Part shown: positions 22,400 to 33,104 of the stretch, in pieces
Numbering within the stretch: the stretch's first letter is position 1
How the letters are laid out: the number at the start of each line of letters is the position of its first letter
NCBI GenBank assembly: GCA_001972305.1
Contig: BDDD01001668.1
Span: forward strand, 1 to 64,000
Reading direction: 5' to 3'
Length of the DNA: 64,000 bases
Source: Cephalotus follicularis
Taxonomy: Eukaryota; Streptophyta; Magnoliopsida; Oxalidales; Cephalotaceae
Notes under the pieces: model-generated
The model's database searches: none
Told to the model about the DNA's origin: nothing
Seen by the model: only the letters and a program-made list of their open reading frames with translations
Program-made: the position numbers and the translations under genes

Positions 22400-22595
22400 A
22401 TAACAGTCCATTCGATCACCATCCGACCAATAACGACCCATTCGATCACTAACCGTTCAATAAAAGTTCATTTGATCACTAACCGCTCAAGGACGGTTCA
22501 TACAATCGCTAACCGCTCAACAACGGTTCAAACGATCACTATCCATTCAACAACGGCCCATTCGGTCACTAACCGTTCAACAACGGTCCATAACG
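22400..22595 (-). repeat. ~30-bp tandem repeat in element C
   Basis: About six units; plus-strand consensus CGATCACTAACCGTTCAACA followed by ACGGTTCATT. The translation of this strand is a 10-residue periodic S/T/H/I string and is not a protein. Matching units in opposite orientation lie at about 27985-28090. Confidence 0.8.
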
Positions 22596-23029
22596 ATACG
22601 ATACAATCGATAACAATACGATATGATCGATGACGATACACTAGCCATTCGCAACGACCATCCATATTCTATTTCGAACAATCACTATTCGATACGGAAA
22701 ACTTTTCTAACAACACTTATGCCTTTCGGCTCATCCGATCGACCATTTAGCCATTACGACTTATTCGGTCGGTCACTTAACCACTATACAGTTCATAGCC
22801 CTCACTGTCATTTCATTTAACATATCCCATAGGATTTTGGGAGGTCTGCCTTCTTGAGGTCAGCCTTTCAGGAAAATCTAGACTGCTTGGCAGCCTTAGG
22901 CACTATTTCGGAGGCTTAAACATTAGCCTGATCTCAATCAGAATCAAGATCCATGCGAAACTGGGCAGTTTCACCAAAACAGGGCTATTGGCGTCAACAC
23001 CACCCATTAGGCATCGACGTCATCACTCT

Positions 23030-23280
23030 AGGTATCTACGTTCATATGAGGCTCTTCCCAAATGGTCTCCATCATGCCGCGCAACATGGTTAGGAACCAT
23101 GTGCTGTGGCTATGCTTGTGCGTACAATCGACGCATATCCTCCACGTTTGCAGCATTCGCAACCATCTGCTGCTGGAAGTAATCCGCTATACGGCTCATA
23201 AGGTCCGTTCTGTCATTTACTTCCTCAGGAACACTTCCATTAGCGGCTCAAGGCCTTCCGCATTTTCTCCTTCCGTCCGT
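23030..23280 (-). pseudogene. gag remnant of element C
   Basis: On the minus strand, about 80 codons resemble the N-terminal gag of B and D: MSRIADYFQQQMVANAANVED, then MRRLYAQA, a stop, PQHMVPNH and GDHFGR. The start codon position reads ACG instead of ATG (23280-23278), and the similarity stops before the capsid core. It follows an acceptor-like CCTTATAG. The remnant shows that C came from a gag-pol element of this chromovirus group and later lost pol. Confidence 0.8.
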
Positions 23281-23429
23281 TTTGTTTCCTATAAGGAAAG
23301 ATGTCATTGTTCATCTCGAGGAAACAATCGTTAATTGCCAAGGAACCTATTAGCCTGGACAAGTTCCTTCCTCCAATTATTTAGTTGCCGAGGATAGTAT
23401 CCCAGCGATAGCTTATAAAAGGAATATAA

Positions 23430-23441
23430 GCTCTGATACCA
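23430..23441 (-). promoter_or_regulatory. Primer-binding site of element C (minus strand)
   Basis: GCTCTGATACCA on the plus strand, i.e. TGGTATCAGAGC on the minus strand, four bases from LTR end TGTCACACCCC. Confidence 0.9.
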
Positions 23442-23445
23442 CTGT

Positions 23446-23816
23446 TGTCACACCCCGTTCCCATAACAACAATAAAAGTGGTGGCAATCAACATATAAAT
23501 CCGGCTTATGCAATTTACCATAAATTTAAAACTTTCCATATCCATTAACAACTTACGGAAGCATTTAAATATAAGCCGAATTATAACGTAACATGCATCT
23601 CATACTACATGCTACAACAATAAACATCATCAAAGTTAACTGCCCACAAACGGAGCGTGAACAATATACATCTATATATCGATTCATTTATTACAATGAT
23701 CCATTAACATTTCTCAAAGGTAAAAACAACATAAAACTCCATTCGCTCCACGGAGCTCAATGGTAACAATCCGCTGCATCAACCTGAAATCAATCTAAAA
23801 TTGTAGGGGGTTAGCC
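23446..23816 (-). repeat. 5' LTR of element C, proximal part (minus strand)
   Basis: Starts TGTCACACCCCGTTCCC (LTR 3' end) and runs to GGGGGTTAGCCTTT, where other LTRs continue GTCCTCACTCGGCTAAG; here it breaks into an A-run. The LTR resumes at 30041. Confidence 0.8.
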
Positions 23817-23852
23817 TTTAAAATAAAAAAGAAAAAAAAAAAAAAAAATAAG

Positions 23853-23948
<96 letters not shown>

Positions 23949-24207
23949 AAAAAAAAAGAAAAAACCAATAAGGAAAAAAAAAAAAAAAAAAAGAAAAAAA
24001 CAAAAAAGAACAAAAAAAAAAAAAAACATAAAAGAACAAAAAAAACAAAAAATAAAACAAAAAAGGACAAAAAAACAAAACAAAAACAAAAAAAAACAAC
24101 CCGAAGGTTGGTAGTATCACATATCGATGCTAACCGGCACGTAGGCGGGGAAAGCTCGATCAAACAATCAATCAAACACGTCCAAAGGACCAACCACTAT
24201 GAAGCGA
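23817..24207. other. Noisy poly-A run and short unplaced tail, probable assembly artefact
   Basis: About 280 bases of nearly pure A with scattered T, G and C, then about 110 bases of unassigned sequence up to the gap. It cuts a conserved LTR block mid-word. The long phenylalanine-rich frames on the minus strand are products of this run. Confidence 0.75.
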
Positions 24208-24232
24208 NNNNNNNNNNNNNNNNNNNNNNNNN
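24208..24232. other. Assembly gap (25 N)
   Basis: Run of 25 N; the size is probably nominal. Confidence 0.99.
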
Positions 24233-25380
24233 TGTCGGTATTTAAATGATGTCTATAGTTTCATTATCTACATTCATTACTTTAATGATGTCCTCTCCTT
24301 TAAGTGGAGGGTTCGCAACTTTAGATCTAGCCGATAGCCTAAGGGACAGTACCTAGCGTTTGAGGTGGTAATAGCTAGTTCAGGAAGTGAGACGTACTTT
24401 ATAGTGTTTGCGCAATATAATATATGTGTATGTAGTTCGCAGCGCGCAGTGGCCTCGACGCCTGTCTAAGGCCTGTTGGGAGGCCTCAGGGCCAGTGCTG
24501 TGGTTGTCGGGGATGTAACTGACTCGTTGTGTGTATAGTATTCGTGACGGTGTACAGCTGTCCAGCTATTGACTTATTTGTATAGAGAATCAATGGAGAA
24601 TATGTATTGTTTAGAGTATTTAGATATGTCAAATCAAATATTAGTTTTCCATGAGAAGTGTTTGGTATATTTGTTTAGGTATAGGTTTTGATTCGTATTT
24701 AGGCGGTCTTTGATCGTCTATATAATGTCGCCGACGTCGGCGCTGTTTGTATTCTGGCTCCGCGGTAACGAGTCTAGCGTGGTGGGGATGGTAGTTTTTC
24801 TAGGCCAGATTTGTTACCACCGGCTCTGAGCTGTCGTTATCTTCGGTTTTCGCCGCTGTTTGGGTCGTCGCTCAGTTGAGGTGAGTCTACTGTAGTCGGC
24901 GATTTTAGGCCGGCTAAGGTTGGTTTAGTTCGGTAGTTGTCGGCAGCTTTACGCTTCTCCCGTAGAGTATCTGGCTTTGGCGTGGTGTAGGCTCTGTGTT
25001 AGGTGTCGGCCCTTCGTTGCCGTCATCGGTATATCGTGCCGTTGCTTCTTTGTTCTTTCTCTTTCTTGGTCTCTCTTCCAATGGACTGTCAGCTCCAGCG
25101 CGCAGCTGCTTTATGTATATAGCAGTATATAGTCGTATATATTCATCAATTGACAGTGTAGCTAAGTAAGTGTTTGATAAAACTAGTAGGTACGTTACGG
25201 GTAGGTAAGTTATTGTCAGGTAGGCTAGTGATTGGCAAGTTATTGCTGGGTAAACTAGTGACAGACTCGTTATTGCTAGGTGATCGGTAGGTATGTGATA
25301 GGTAAGTGTTTCTGGTAAGTATATGATAGAGCTAGTTGGTGACAAGCTATGCCTTCGATAAGTCTGTTGTGAATATGAAA
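24233..25380. other. Unclassified segment right of the gap, possibly not plant
   Basis: It starts TGTCGGTATTT right after the gap. No similarity to any other part of this window. GC-rich islands (GTCGCCGACGTCGGCGC) alternate with TATATAGCAGTATATAG strings. A minus-strand frame at 24914-25345 has a basic PRKRKNKEATARY stretch but no recognised domain. It may be a contaminating or misjoined sequence, or an unknown element. Confidence 0.4.
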
Positions 25381-26944
25381 AGCCGGGTAAGCTAGCTAGC
25401 GCATCGTAATGCCAAGCAAGACTGGAATGTGTTATAAGTTGATGATAGTGAATTGTGAATGGTGTGCTAATGAATCTTTGAGGTTTATGGATGTTAGAAA
25501 TTCTAGTAAGTGTAAATGGGAAATATAGCCATCATATAGCCTATACGTACACGTTATACATCTCTCGTTATATAAGCATGGAAAGTATGCTTATGGATGT
25601 TGTTATGTAATATCGTTGTAGACTTGGAGCCCGATAGTCGATTCTAAGCTCCGAGGGGTTAGTTCGTGGAAGTATCGGCTTTGATATAGTGAGTAGAACA
25701 TCTCCTTCCTTACTTTATCTCATTTGTTGTTGATGCTGGATATTGCCTTTGTTGTGATTTTTAAATGCCATAGCTTGTCGATTCATATGATTTGTTGATA
25801 GCCTAATTGTCGATTCTGAATTGTTGATATCCTAAGCTTGTTGATATTCTGTTTGTTGACTTCTATGGCTTGTGATATGCTGATTCCATAATTGCTTTTG
25901 GAATCCCTTATTGATAGTTTAATTTGAATCGATTTCCGAATCGTTTGCTTGAAACCTTTATTGGTATATCGATTGAATGTTCATAGTGATATGATTTGTT
26001 GATAGTCGAATTGAAATCAATTCCTTAATCGTTTGCTTTGAGCCCTCTATTGGCATTCTGATTGAACGTTCATGTTGGAATGTTCATGTTGATATGACAC
26101 ATTGATTGATTGTATACTCACCTCGTTTCCTTGTTGTTATATCCGTATTGGCTCCTGTAGACATATATGTTTTTGTTGCTGTTGTATATCTGTTCGGTTC
26201 TTACGGAGATGTATTTTGTCTATTGCTATTATATTCTTTCCATCTCCGTATCGTTATAGTTGAACCTTATATTGGATATCGTTGGAAAATCTTTATCCAT
26301 TTCGAGAGATGGTTGTTGCGAGAGTTATGTGTTTTTGAGTGGGAGATTTTCTTCCCTTACTCTCCTAGTACTTGTTCTTGATGATATTGATACCCTTTTT
26401 GGATCCATTATGAGATGGCTATTGAGAGCCAGATTTGTTGATTGGTATTGATTCTCGTATTCGATATGTTGATTCATTGTGATATTCACTTCCTTACCGT
26501 TTGAGAGTCATATTATCCATATGTGCCCTATTGCCGTGAGATTGTGATATTGGTTGGGATTTGTATCCCGGTTGTCTTCTGTTGCTATATTCATTATTGT
26601 GATATGATTCCGAGCGGTATATGCTCGATGTTCCGGGTGACTTGGTCACCTTCTCACATTTGTGATATCGTGTCTTATTATATCGTTATACTATGATATA
26701 CTCTGATGCTGGGTACCGGGATTATGTATATGCATTACCGGTCCAAGGAGTGGTATATGTTCGACGCTCAACTCTACTTAGCAGGCCCATTGGTCTATGA
26801 TGGGGTGTTATGTGGAAACTGCCCCCGGGTTCCATACCTGGATCTGCGGCATACTATTGTCTATGATGGTATGCCGAGTGTGAGTGCAGCAGAGCTGCTC
26901 CATTACCCTCCTATTGGACTGAATACGCTCATCTTGGGATTGTG
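25381..26944 (+). other. Unassigned retroelement-like sequence upstream of integrase remnant
   Basis: AT-rich, with imperfect repeats of TTGTTGATA/ATTGTCGATT type (about 25770-26110) and a block with GGGTACCGGGATTATGTATA (26713-26732) and GCATTACCGGTCCAAGGAGT that has the look of LTR sequence. No coding similarity found. Confidence 0.45.
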
Positions 26945-27330
26945 TCAGTGAGAAGTTTGTAAACAGATGTCGCGTGAACATGAAGTTTCAGTTGGATGAA
27001 AAAGTGTTCCTACAAGCATTACGGTGCAAGAGTGATTAAGTTAGGAAGCTGCGAAAGGCTCAGTTCCAATGAATTGGATCATTCGAGACCACTCTATCTA
27101 TTGGTGCGTTAGTCTACCAATTCGACTTATCTATAGAGCTAGAATGTATCCATGATAGCTTCCATGTATTGATGTTGAGAGGTACCGGTACAGATTCATG
27201 ACATACGAGATCAGTTCTTCTAGAGAGATCATGTGATAGATACTTCTTGTGAGACTATGGAAGAAATGCGCAAACAGTACTCAGTTTTCTTCATCATGTG
27301 ATGCGAGTAAATTTTGAGGGCAAAATTTCT
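26945..27330 (+). pseudogene. Integrase C-terminal remnant of a chromovirus (element J)
   Basis: A strongly decayed stretch still reads like the end of integrase: FQLDEKVFLQ (family: F.VGDHVFLK), SIGALVYQFDL (family: VGEVAYQLDL) and HDSFHVLMLRG (family: HDVFHVSMLRG), separated by several stops. A polypurine tract (27332-27341) and an LTR start (27344) follow directly, fixing the orientation as +. No catalytic core is present. The rest of this element lies to the left, probably cut by the gap. Confidence 0.7.
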
Positions 27331-27331
27331 T

Positions 27332-27341
27332 AAGGGGGGAG
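27332..27341 (+). promoter_or_regulatory. Polypurine tract of element J
   Basis: AAGGGGGGAG two bases before LTR start TGTAACGCCCC. Confidence 0.75.
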
Positions 27342-27343
27342 AT

Positions 27344-27542
27344 TGTAACGCCCCGTCACATTTACGAGCCTAGTTTGCAAAACACGTGAGCGCAGAAATC
27401 TCGTGAGTGGCATTTTGGTATTATTATATATGTATTATGATTATTAAGAATATTAAGATTTTTAATATGTTTTAGTTCAGTTTTGTGTGACACACCGATC
27501 CCGAATCGGGAGTGATCCCGGTTCCGAATCGGGGGTGTTACA
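27344..27542 (+). repeat. Short mosaic LTR (J start, E end)
   Basis: The first ~95 bases (TGTAACGCCCCGTCACATTT) differ from the 3' LTR of E, but the last ~100 bases, from AATATTAAGATTTTTAATATG to GGGGGTGTTACA, are identical to the end of the LTR at 29307-30040. It is followed by a primer-binding site. Probably a recombinant or deleted LTR acting as 5' LTR of E. Confidence 0.7.
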
Positions 27543-27547
27543 AGCTA

Positions 27548-27559
27548 TGGTATCAGAGA
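27548..27559 (+). promoter_or_regulatory. Primer-binding site of element E
   Basis: TGGTATCAGAGA, five bases after the LTR end GTTACA; initiator-Met type with one changed terminal base. Confidence 0.8.
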
Positions 27560-27984
27560 ATAGTTTCTCTTTCCTTAGAAGACCTATCTAGGTTTGACCT
27601 GTGAGATGGGTAGACATTTGGGTTAGGGCTATTCCTTAAGAGTCGTTTCGATATGTCTTTTGTGTTCCAGTTTTCTGTCTCTGTTTGTTTTTCTCTGTTT
27701 TGGTTTTGTTTCTTTGATGGCACGATGAGTCGGACGACTAAGGAATGTTAATCCAGAAGCTGAGTCAGCTGTTTCACAAGAGGATGCACGGTAGTCAGCT
27801 GTTTCAGAAGAGGATGCACGGTATGACCCAACTGTATAGCGATTAAAAGACCGACCGAACGAACCGTAGTGCTACGCGATCGATCGAATGGGCCGAAAAG
27901 TATAAGTGTTGTCTGAATAGCTTCCGTATCGAACAGTGGTTGATCGAGATAGTATATGAATGGTCTTTGTGAATGGATAGTGTA

Positions 27985-28090
27985 TGGATGGCTAGTGGAT
28001 CGTTATTGCTCAGACAGTGATCGAATGGGTCGTTATTGAACGGTTAGTGATCGGATGGACTGTTATTGAATGGATGGGCATTGCATGGAT
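27985..28090 (+). repeat. ~30-bp tandem repeat in E, related to that in C
   Basis: Imperfect units around ATTGAACGGTTAGTGATCGG, the reverse complement of the C repeat at 22400-22595. Confidence 0.7.
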
Positions 28091-28699
28091 GATCAAAATA
28101 GTTTGTGAATGAATCGATGTGACAGTTAACTACTTATATATGCTGATATATGACGATATATGTATTTAGTCAGCCACTCGATGTCAACTACATATGGAGT
28201 TTACTTCTAGATTCCTAGTGGAGTGCTATATGGCTATGAATCATAAACGGTTATGGATTGTAAATGGATATAGACCGCAAACGGAGATGAAATGTAATAG
28301 ATATAGCATGATCATGGATTGATATGGTTAAAAAAAAAAGGCTTTGTATGATGACATATGGTGGAGTTACTGATGATAGATTGTGTTATGGCTTATATGG
28401 ATATGATATGACATTGTTTACATCTTTTTATGCTAGATATGCATCTCACATGATTGATATTATATATGTCTGCTACACCTCTGCACACAGTTATTGCTTA
28501 TGATAATGGATCTGGATTTGTTTATATGGTGTGTGAAGAGTACCTTTTGATTATAAACTAAATTGTATAGATTTATGAGACTTGTTATGTATAAGAGGTA
28601 ACTAAAGAGACGTGTTTATTCAGTTATCGACTTGCCGACATGTGGCAGTGCTTATGATATGTGTGTTGATGTATTGGATATGCATGAGTTTATACTTAA

Positions 28700-28875
28700 T
28701 AGATTGGAATGATGATTCGGATTTAAATTGTGGTTTACTGAGGGCTGAGCCCAATTATAATTGATTGTTCCTCCTTCGGGAGTGTGGATATAAATTGTGT
28801 TTTCTTTTTAGGGGGCATATGTCCGATAAACGAATACTACATGCCCAATTTTCGGGAGATTATAAGAGTTAGAAT
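28700..28875 (+). repeat. Hairpin-rich dispersed module in E, copy with UUCG-type hairpin
   Basis: AGATTGGAATGATGATTCGG start, palindrome GGGCTGAGCCC (28742-28752), CTCCTTCGGGAG (28771-28782), TTTTTAG, GGGCAT (28813-28818) with ATGCCC (28841-28846), then TTTTCGGGAGATTATAAGAG. Confidence 0.85.
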
Positions 28876-29004
28876 GTACTCAATTGATTATTTCAGTGAC
28901 ATGATTATCTTTTGGATGTTTATGATATCATTGGATATGATTAAGCCAATCTTTGAGAGTATTGAAAGGATTGTACTTCGCGTGTAAATGGTATTTTTGA
29001 TTTA

Positions 29005-29165
29005 GTTGTGATATAGTCTGGTGTGGGCTGAACCCCAGCATATAGATTGTGATGAGATATGAGAATTGATCTCCAAACATATAAATTGTGGTTTATCAGG
29101 TGGTATGGAGTCCGATAAACGAATACGTCATGCACGATTTTCGGGAAATCCTAAGAGTATGGTTG
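29005..29165 (+). repeat. Hairpin-rich dispersed module in E, variant copy
   Basis: GGGCTGAACCCC, then TTTATCAGGTGGTATGGAGT, CCGATAAACGAATACGTCAT and CGATTTTCGGGAAATCCTAA in order; pairs with the variant copy at 21736-21840. It lies ~130 bp before the polypurine tract. Confidence 0.8.
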
Positions 29166-29306
29166 TAATGGTTATCCATACTGTTTTACATATGGTTTGA
29201 GGTTTCTGTTGATACGATATGGTGTGTTCCGTAGGGATAATCTGTTTGCTTCAGGTTAGTAGGGGTTATAGATTTCGGGACGAAATCTTTTTAAGGGGGG
29301 TGGAGT

Positions 29307-30040
29307 TGTAATATCCCGTTTTCCGTATAGATTTTTGGGCTTTTTGATATGTTTTGTATGGGCTTTTCGATATGTTTTGTTTCGTGTGGGCTGCCGATTA
29401 TTTTTTGGTTTGTGGACTGCCCATTTTTCGGTTTGTTTTGCTTTTGGCTTGGCTAAACGGGTTTTAGTTTTAGCCAGTGGGTTTTGATTTTATGTCCATG
29501 ATTTGATAAAATATTTTTTTTCTTTTTTTTGGCTTTTTATTTTTTGTGTTAAAACCCATTTTGAACATTTTTGCAAAAAGAAAACCAATTTTTGTGTTAA
29601 ACTTGCTTTTTCTCTTCCACACATCTCTCTCTCCCTCTCTCTCCCGACCATCTTTCTCTCTCTCCCGTTCTCTCTCACCTCTCACCCTCGGTCACCGGCA
29701 TCGGTACCGATTCAGCGCCGGCGAAGGGCACCGTTCGAACCACCGTGACGTCCTGAGTCCACTCTGGTTATGTTTTTAGTGGTGTTATGGTCGTGTATAG
29801 GCCAGTTATCTAAATAAGTATTGTGGTTTTTGGATTATGACATTTTGGGTTATGATAGAGTTTTCAGATTATATTTCAGATTCAGTTTATGTTCATGATT
29901 ATACATGTTTTCAGACTTTTAGAACCACCACGTATTGATGATGATTAATATTAAGATTTTTAATATGTTTTAGTTCAGTTTTGTGTGACACACCGATCCC
30001 GAATCGGGAGTGATCCCGGTTCCGAATCGGGGGTGTTACA
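29307..30040 (+). repeat. 3' LTR of element E (734 bp)
   Basis: TGTAATATCCCG to GGGGGTGTTACA. It contains a CT-rich tract (about 29610-29680) and ends with two close CCGAATCGGG near-palindromes (about 29999-30033). Confidence 0.85.
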
Positions 30041-31245
30041 ATTATTGAACTCAAACTTGCATGTATAGCTTCCCCTACCTGTTACAGCAGTAACAACCGT
30101 ACAGTCGAGCTGCACGTTCAATTGCCGAACCTTTTCGATAACCGTTGAACCGCAGCTGGTTCTTGCCAATTGATCAGTTCCTCACTGCCAAATCCAATTG
30201 CCGCTTACACACTGCACATACAACACATTTACGTTATGTTCAACACACAAAACATTTCCGTCGCCGAAACGCCGGCCGGATTCCGACCGACACAACAAGG
30301 CGGCGAAACACCCATCAACGGGTTCCACATTGAACGGTCTACTCAAAACTGGTCAAGACTCACCGGGAATCGACGCCGAACGCCGCACAATGGTCGACAG
30401 TGTGTTGCGACTCACTGAGTCAACTCGTCGGACCTCCACAGGTCCGATCACCACCCAAAAACGCCACACATTCACCAGTCCTACACATCCATGGTCATGA
30501 CTCGCCAAGACTCGGCGCCAAAAGCGCTGTCTCAGGCGGCCGTGAGTCGACTCACTGAGTCAACTCGATCCACTGATTCTGGCCGATTCCGGCCAAATCA
30601 CACCACACCGGTGTTCAAAATGGGTAGAGTGGGCCTTTTACACCAAAACCCACCCCACCCGCGACGCTAACGGCGCCGGGAAACGCCGGGAAAAGGCGTG
30701 ACAGTGGCGGCAAGGAGAAGAAAAAAGAAGAAAAAGAGAAGGCGGGGGAGGAGGTTACCGTCGGTTGGAGGCCCTGGGTTGACCGACGTGCTCTCCCGGT
30801 CCGGTAGCTGGCTCCAGCGTCCTCTCCCGTTCTCTCTGCCGATCTCTCTCCCACTCTCTCTCACCATCTCTCCCAGATGCAGGCGCACAGAGCGCCTGTG
30901 TTCTTTTCATGCACGGGCGTGTGATGCGCCCGTGTGTGTCTCCCTCTTCCTTTATAATTTGCTTCCTCCTTAGTATTTTCTGGTAAAATACTAAGGTGCG
31001 GGTCCCGATTTTTCCCAAATCACGACATAAATTATCTAAACGACCACCAAAATAATCGCAATAAAAATGCGAACATTCGGGCTTTATTATTGCGCATTAA
31101 AAATAGGTTTTATTAGCCGTCTTAGCTAACACGATTATGACTTAAATGCGTAATGCCTTTTTATTACTCCGGGCTCTATCGATTTTATCAGAACTGTACA
31201 CGCACCAATTTCATAATAATTATTTATGAAATTCGGGGCGTTACA
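30041..31245 (-). repeat. 5' LTR of element C, distal part (minus strand)
   Basis: Very similar to 19873-21073. It includes the GC-rich block with GACTCACTGAGTCAACTCG (about 30408-30426), CT-rich tracts near 30820-30880 and the LTR start on the minus strand (31245 leftwards: TGTAACGCCCCGAATTTCAT). At 31246 element B's pol resumes. Confidence 0.85.
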
Positions 31246-33104
31246 GGGATGATGATTGCAAAGCTAGTTTCCGTGAACTGAAGGATCGGTTGGTTTCCGC
31301 TCCAATCTCGGCATTACCCGATGGTAATGAGGGCTTTGCAGTTTATAGTGATGCATCGGGTAAGGGCTTGGGCTGTGTGCTGATGCAGCGAGGAAAAGTG
31401 ATTGCTTATGCTTCTAGGAAGCTGAAGCCATACAAAGAAAACTACCCGACTCATGACCTTGAACTTGCAGCTATTATCTTCGCCCTTCAGAAGTGGAGAC
31501 ACTATCTTTATGGGTCGCAGTTTGAGATCTTTACCGATCATAAGAGTTTGAGGTACCTGTTCTGTCAGGACACACTGAATATGAGACAGCGTAGGTGGGT
31601 AGAGTTCTTTAATGATTATGACTGCAGTATCCAGTACCACCCGGGGAAAGAGAATGTGGTCGCTGATGCCTTGAGCCGCAAGGCTATGATTGCCAGTACA
31701 ATGGTGTCGCAATGGAAGATGTTAGAAGACTTCCAAGAGTGGCCTCCGTTCAATCAGTCACCGGGGATCTTTCTAGCCGACATGCGAGTCCAGCCAGTGT
31801 TACTTGATCACATCAGAGATGCACAACCACATGATCCAGAGTTGCAGCGGAATCGGGAGAACCTGGGCTCGAAATCCGAATTTAGCGTGCATGCTGATGG
31901 TATTTTGAGATATCGGGGACGTGTATGTCTTCCGAATGAACCTAGACTAAAGGATGAATTACTCCACGGGGCTCATAAATCCCTGTACAGTATTCATCCT
32001 GGTAGCACCAAGATGTACCAAGATATGAAGAAGACTGACAGGTGGGGCCCGACATGAAGCGCGAGATTGCAGAATATGTCGCGAAGTGTTTGACCTGCCA
32101 GAGGGTCAAGGCCGAGCACCAGAGACATGCGGGACTGTTGCAATCATTACCAGTGGCGGAGTGGAAATTGGAACACATTACGATGGACTTTGTTTCTAGA
32201 TTTCCACTGACTGGGCATCTTCATAATGCTGTGTGGGTTATTGTTGATAGACTCACCAAATCAGCACACTTCTTGCCCACACATGTCACTGATTCTGCGA
32301 GCAAGTTGGCTCGATTATATGTAAAGGAGATTGTGAGACTACACGGTGTTCCGGTGAGCATCGTTTGCGATAGGGAATCGATCTTTACTTCCAACTTCTG
32401 GCAGAGATTCCAGACAGCCTTCAGAACAAGATTGAATCTCAGTACTGCTTTCCACCCTCAGACAGACGGACAGTCAGAGCGTACCATCCAAACTTTGGAG
32501 GATATGCTTCGGGCTTGTGTGATCGATTTTGGCGGAACCTGGGAAGACCATATCCCTCTGATAGAGTTTTCATACAATAACAACTATCACTCGAGTATTG
32601 GTATGGCCCCCTATGAGGCACTATATGGGAGAAAGTGTAGGTCACCCGTCTGCTGGGATGAGGTTGGTGAACGGCCATTGCTTGGGTCGGATTTGGTGGA
32701 GGAGACTTCGGAGAAAGTCCAGTTCATCAGAGAAAAGTTGCTTACAGCGCAGAGTCGGCAGAAGAGCTATGTCGACAGTGTGAAGAGAAGGCCTTTAACA
32801 TTCAATGTTGGGGATCACGTGTTTTTGAAAGTATCTCCGTGGAAAGGAGTGCAAAGATTCAGGAAGAAGGGCAAGCTAGCGCCGCGCTACATTGGTCCTT
32901 TTGAGATTTTGGAGAGGGTTGGGGAGGTAGCTTATCAGCTAGACTTGCCTCCTACATTGTCTACTGTACATGATGTCTTCCATGTATCGATGCTACGAGG
33001 GTATATCCGAGATCCATCACATGTCTTGGATTATGACACGGTTATGGTGATGGATGATCTTTCCTGCGAGGAGTCGGCCGTGAGAATTTTGGATTGGAAG
33101 ACAC
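31246..33104 (+). pseudogene. Element B RNase H and integrase (middle part of polyprotein)
   Basis: Continues B after nested C. RNase H near 31290-31690 keeps its acidic residues ([35 protein letters not shown]). The integrase zinc finger H-H-C-C is present ([23 protein letters not shown]) but a frameshift near 32035-32045 splits it. The catalytic core has D (ITMDFVSR), D (IVCDRESIF) and E (FHPQTDGQSERTIQ). Then [19 protein letters not shown], the GPF/Y-type module KLAPRYIGPFEILERVGEVA, and the start of the chromodomain at VRILDW. The solo LTR at 33105 interrupts it. Tekay/Del chromovirus; non-functional overall because of the frame breaks. Confidence 0.92.

Larger units (their letters stand above)
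21091..23029 (-). other. Non-coding interior of element C
   Basis: About 1.9 kb where pol would be expected. It holds two hairpin-module copies, a GCCGGC-containing pair (about 22055 and 22105), a 30-bp tandem repeat and several palindromes of GTCGA/GTCAA type near 22990-23040. No protein similarity. The module and related tandem repeats recur in element E, so C and E are related non-autonomous elements. Confidence 0.65.
27344..30040 (+). mobile_element. Non-autonomous LTR retrotransposon E
   Basis: 5' mosaic LTR (27344-27542), primer-binding site, ~1.75-kb non-coding interior, polypurine tract AAGGGGGGTGG (29293-29303), 3' LTR (29307-30040). No gag or pol remnant recognised, so it depends on enzymes from other elements (LARD/TRIM-like). 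It sits in the 5' LTR of C: right of 30040 the sequence ATTATTGAACTCAAACTTGC continues the LTR as at 19873. The left flank is hidden by the gap, so the target duplication cannot be checked. Confidence 0.8.
19070..31245 (-). mobile_element. Non-autonomous LTR retrotransposon C (minus strand), nested in B pol
   Basis: Minus-strand order: 5' LTR (31245-30041 and 23816-23446, interrupted), primer-binding site (23441-23430), gag remnant (23280-23030), non-coding interior with tandem repeats and the hairpin module, polypurine tract (21090-21074), 3' LTR (21073-19070, truncated). No pol. The left junction with B removed ~20 bases of B coding sequence and the end of C's LTR. The 5' LTR is interrupted by element E and by an assembly gap, so the true size is uncertain. 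Confidence 0.8.

Noticed and set aside
22337-22633. 98-residue S/T/H/I-rich periodic protein
   Set aside because: The 10-residue period is simply the 30-bp tandem repeat; no start context, no similarity, and the repeat in E is read differently.
23795-24193. Long phenylalanine-rich open frames on the minus strand
   Set aside because: They are translations of the noisy poly-A run beside the assembly gap.
24914-25345. 143-residue minus-strand gene
   Set aside because: No recognised domain, low-complexity T/Y/L composition, located in a doubtful segment beside the gap; kept only as an unclassified region.
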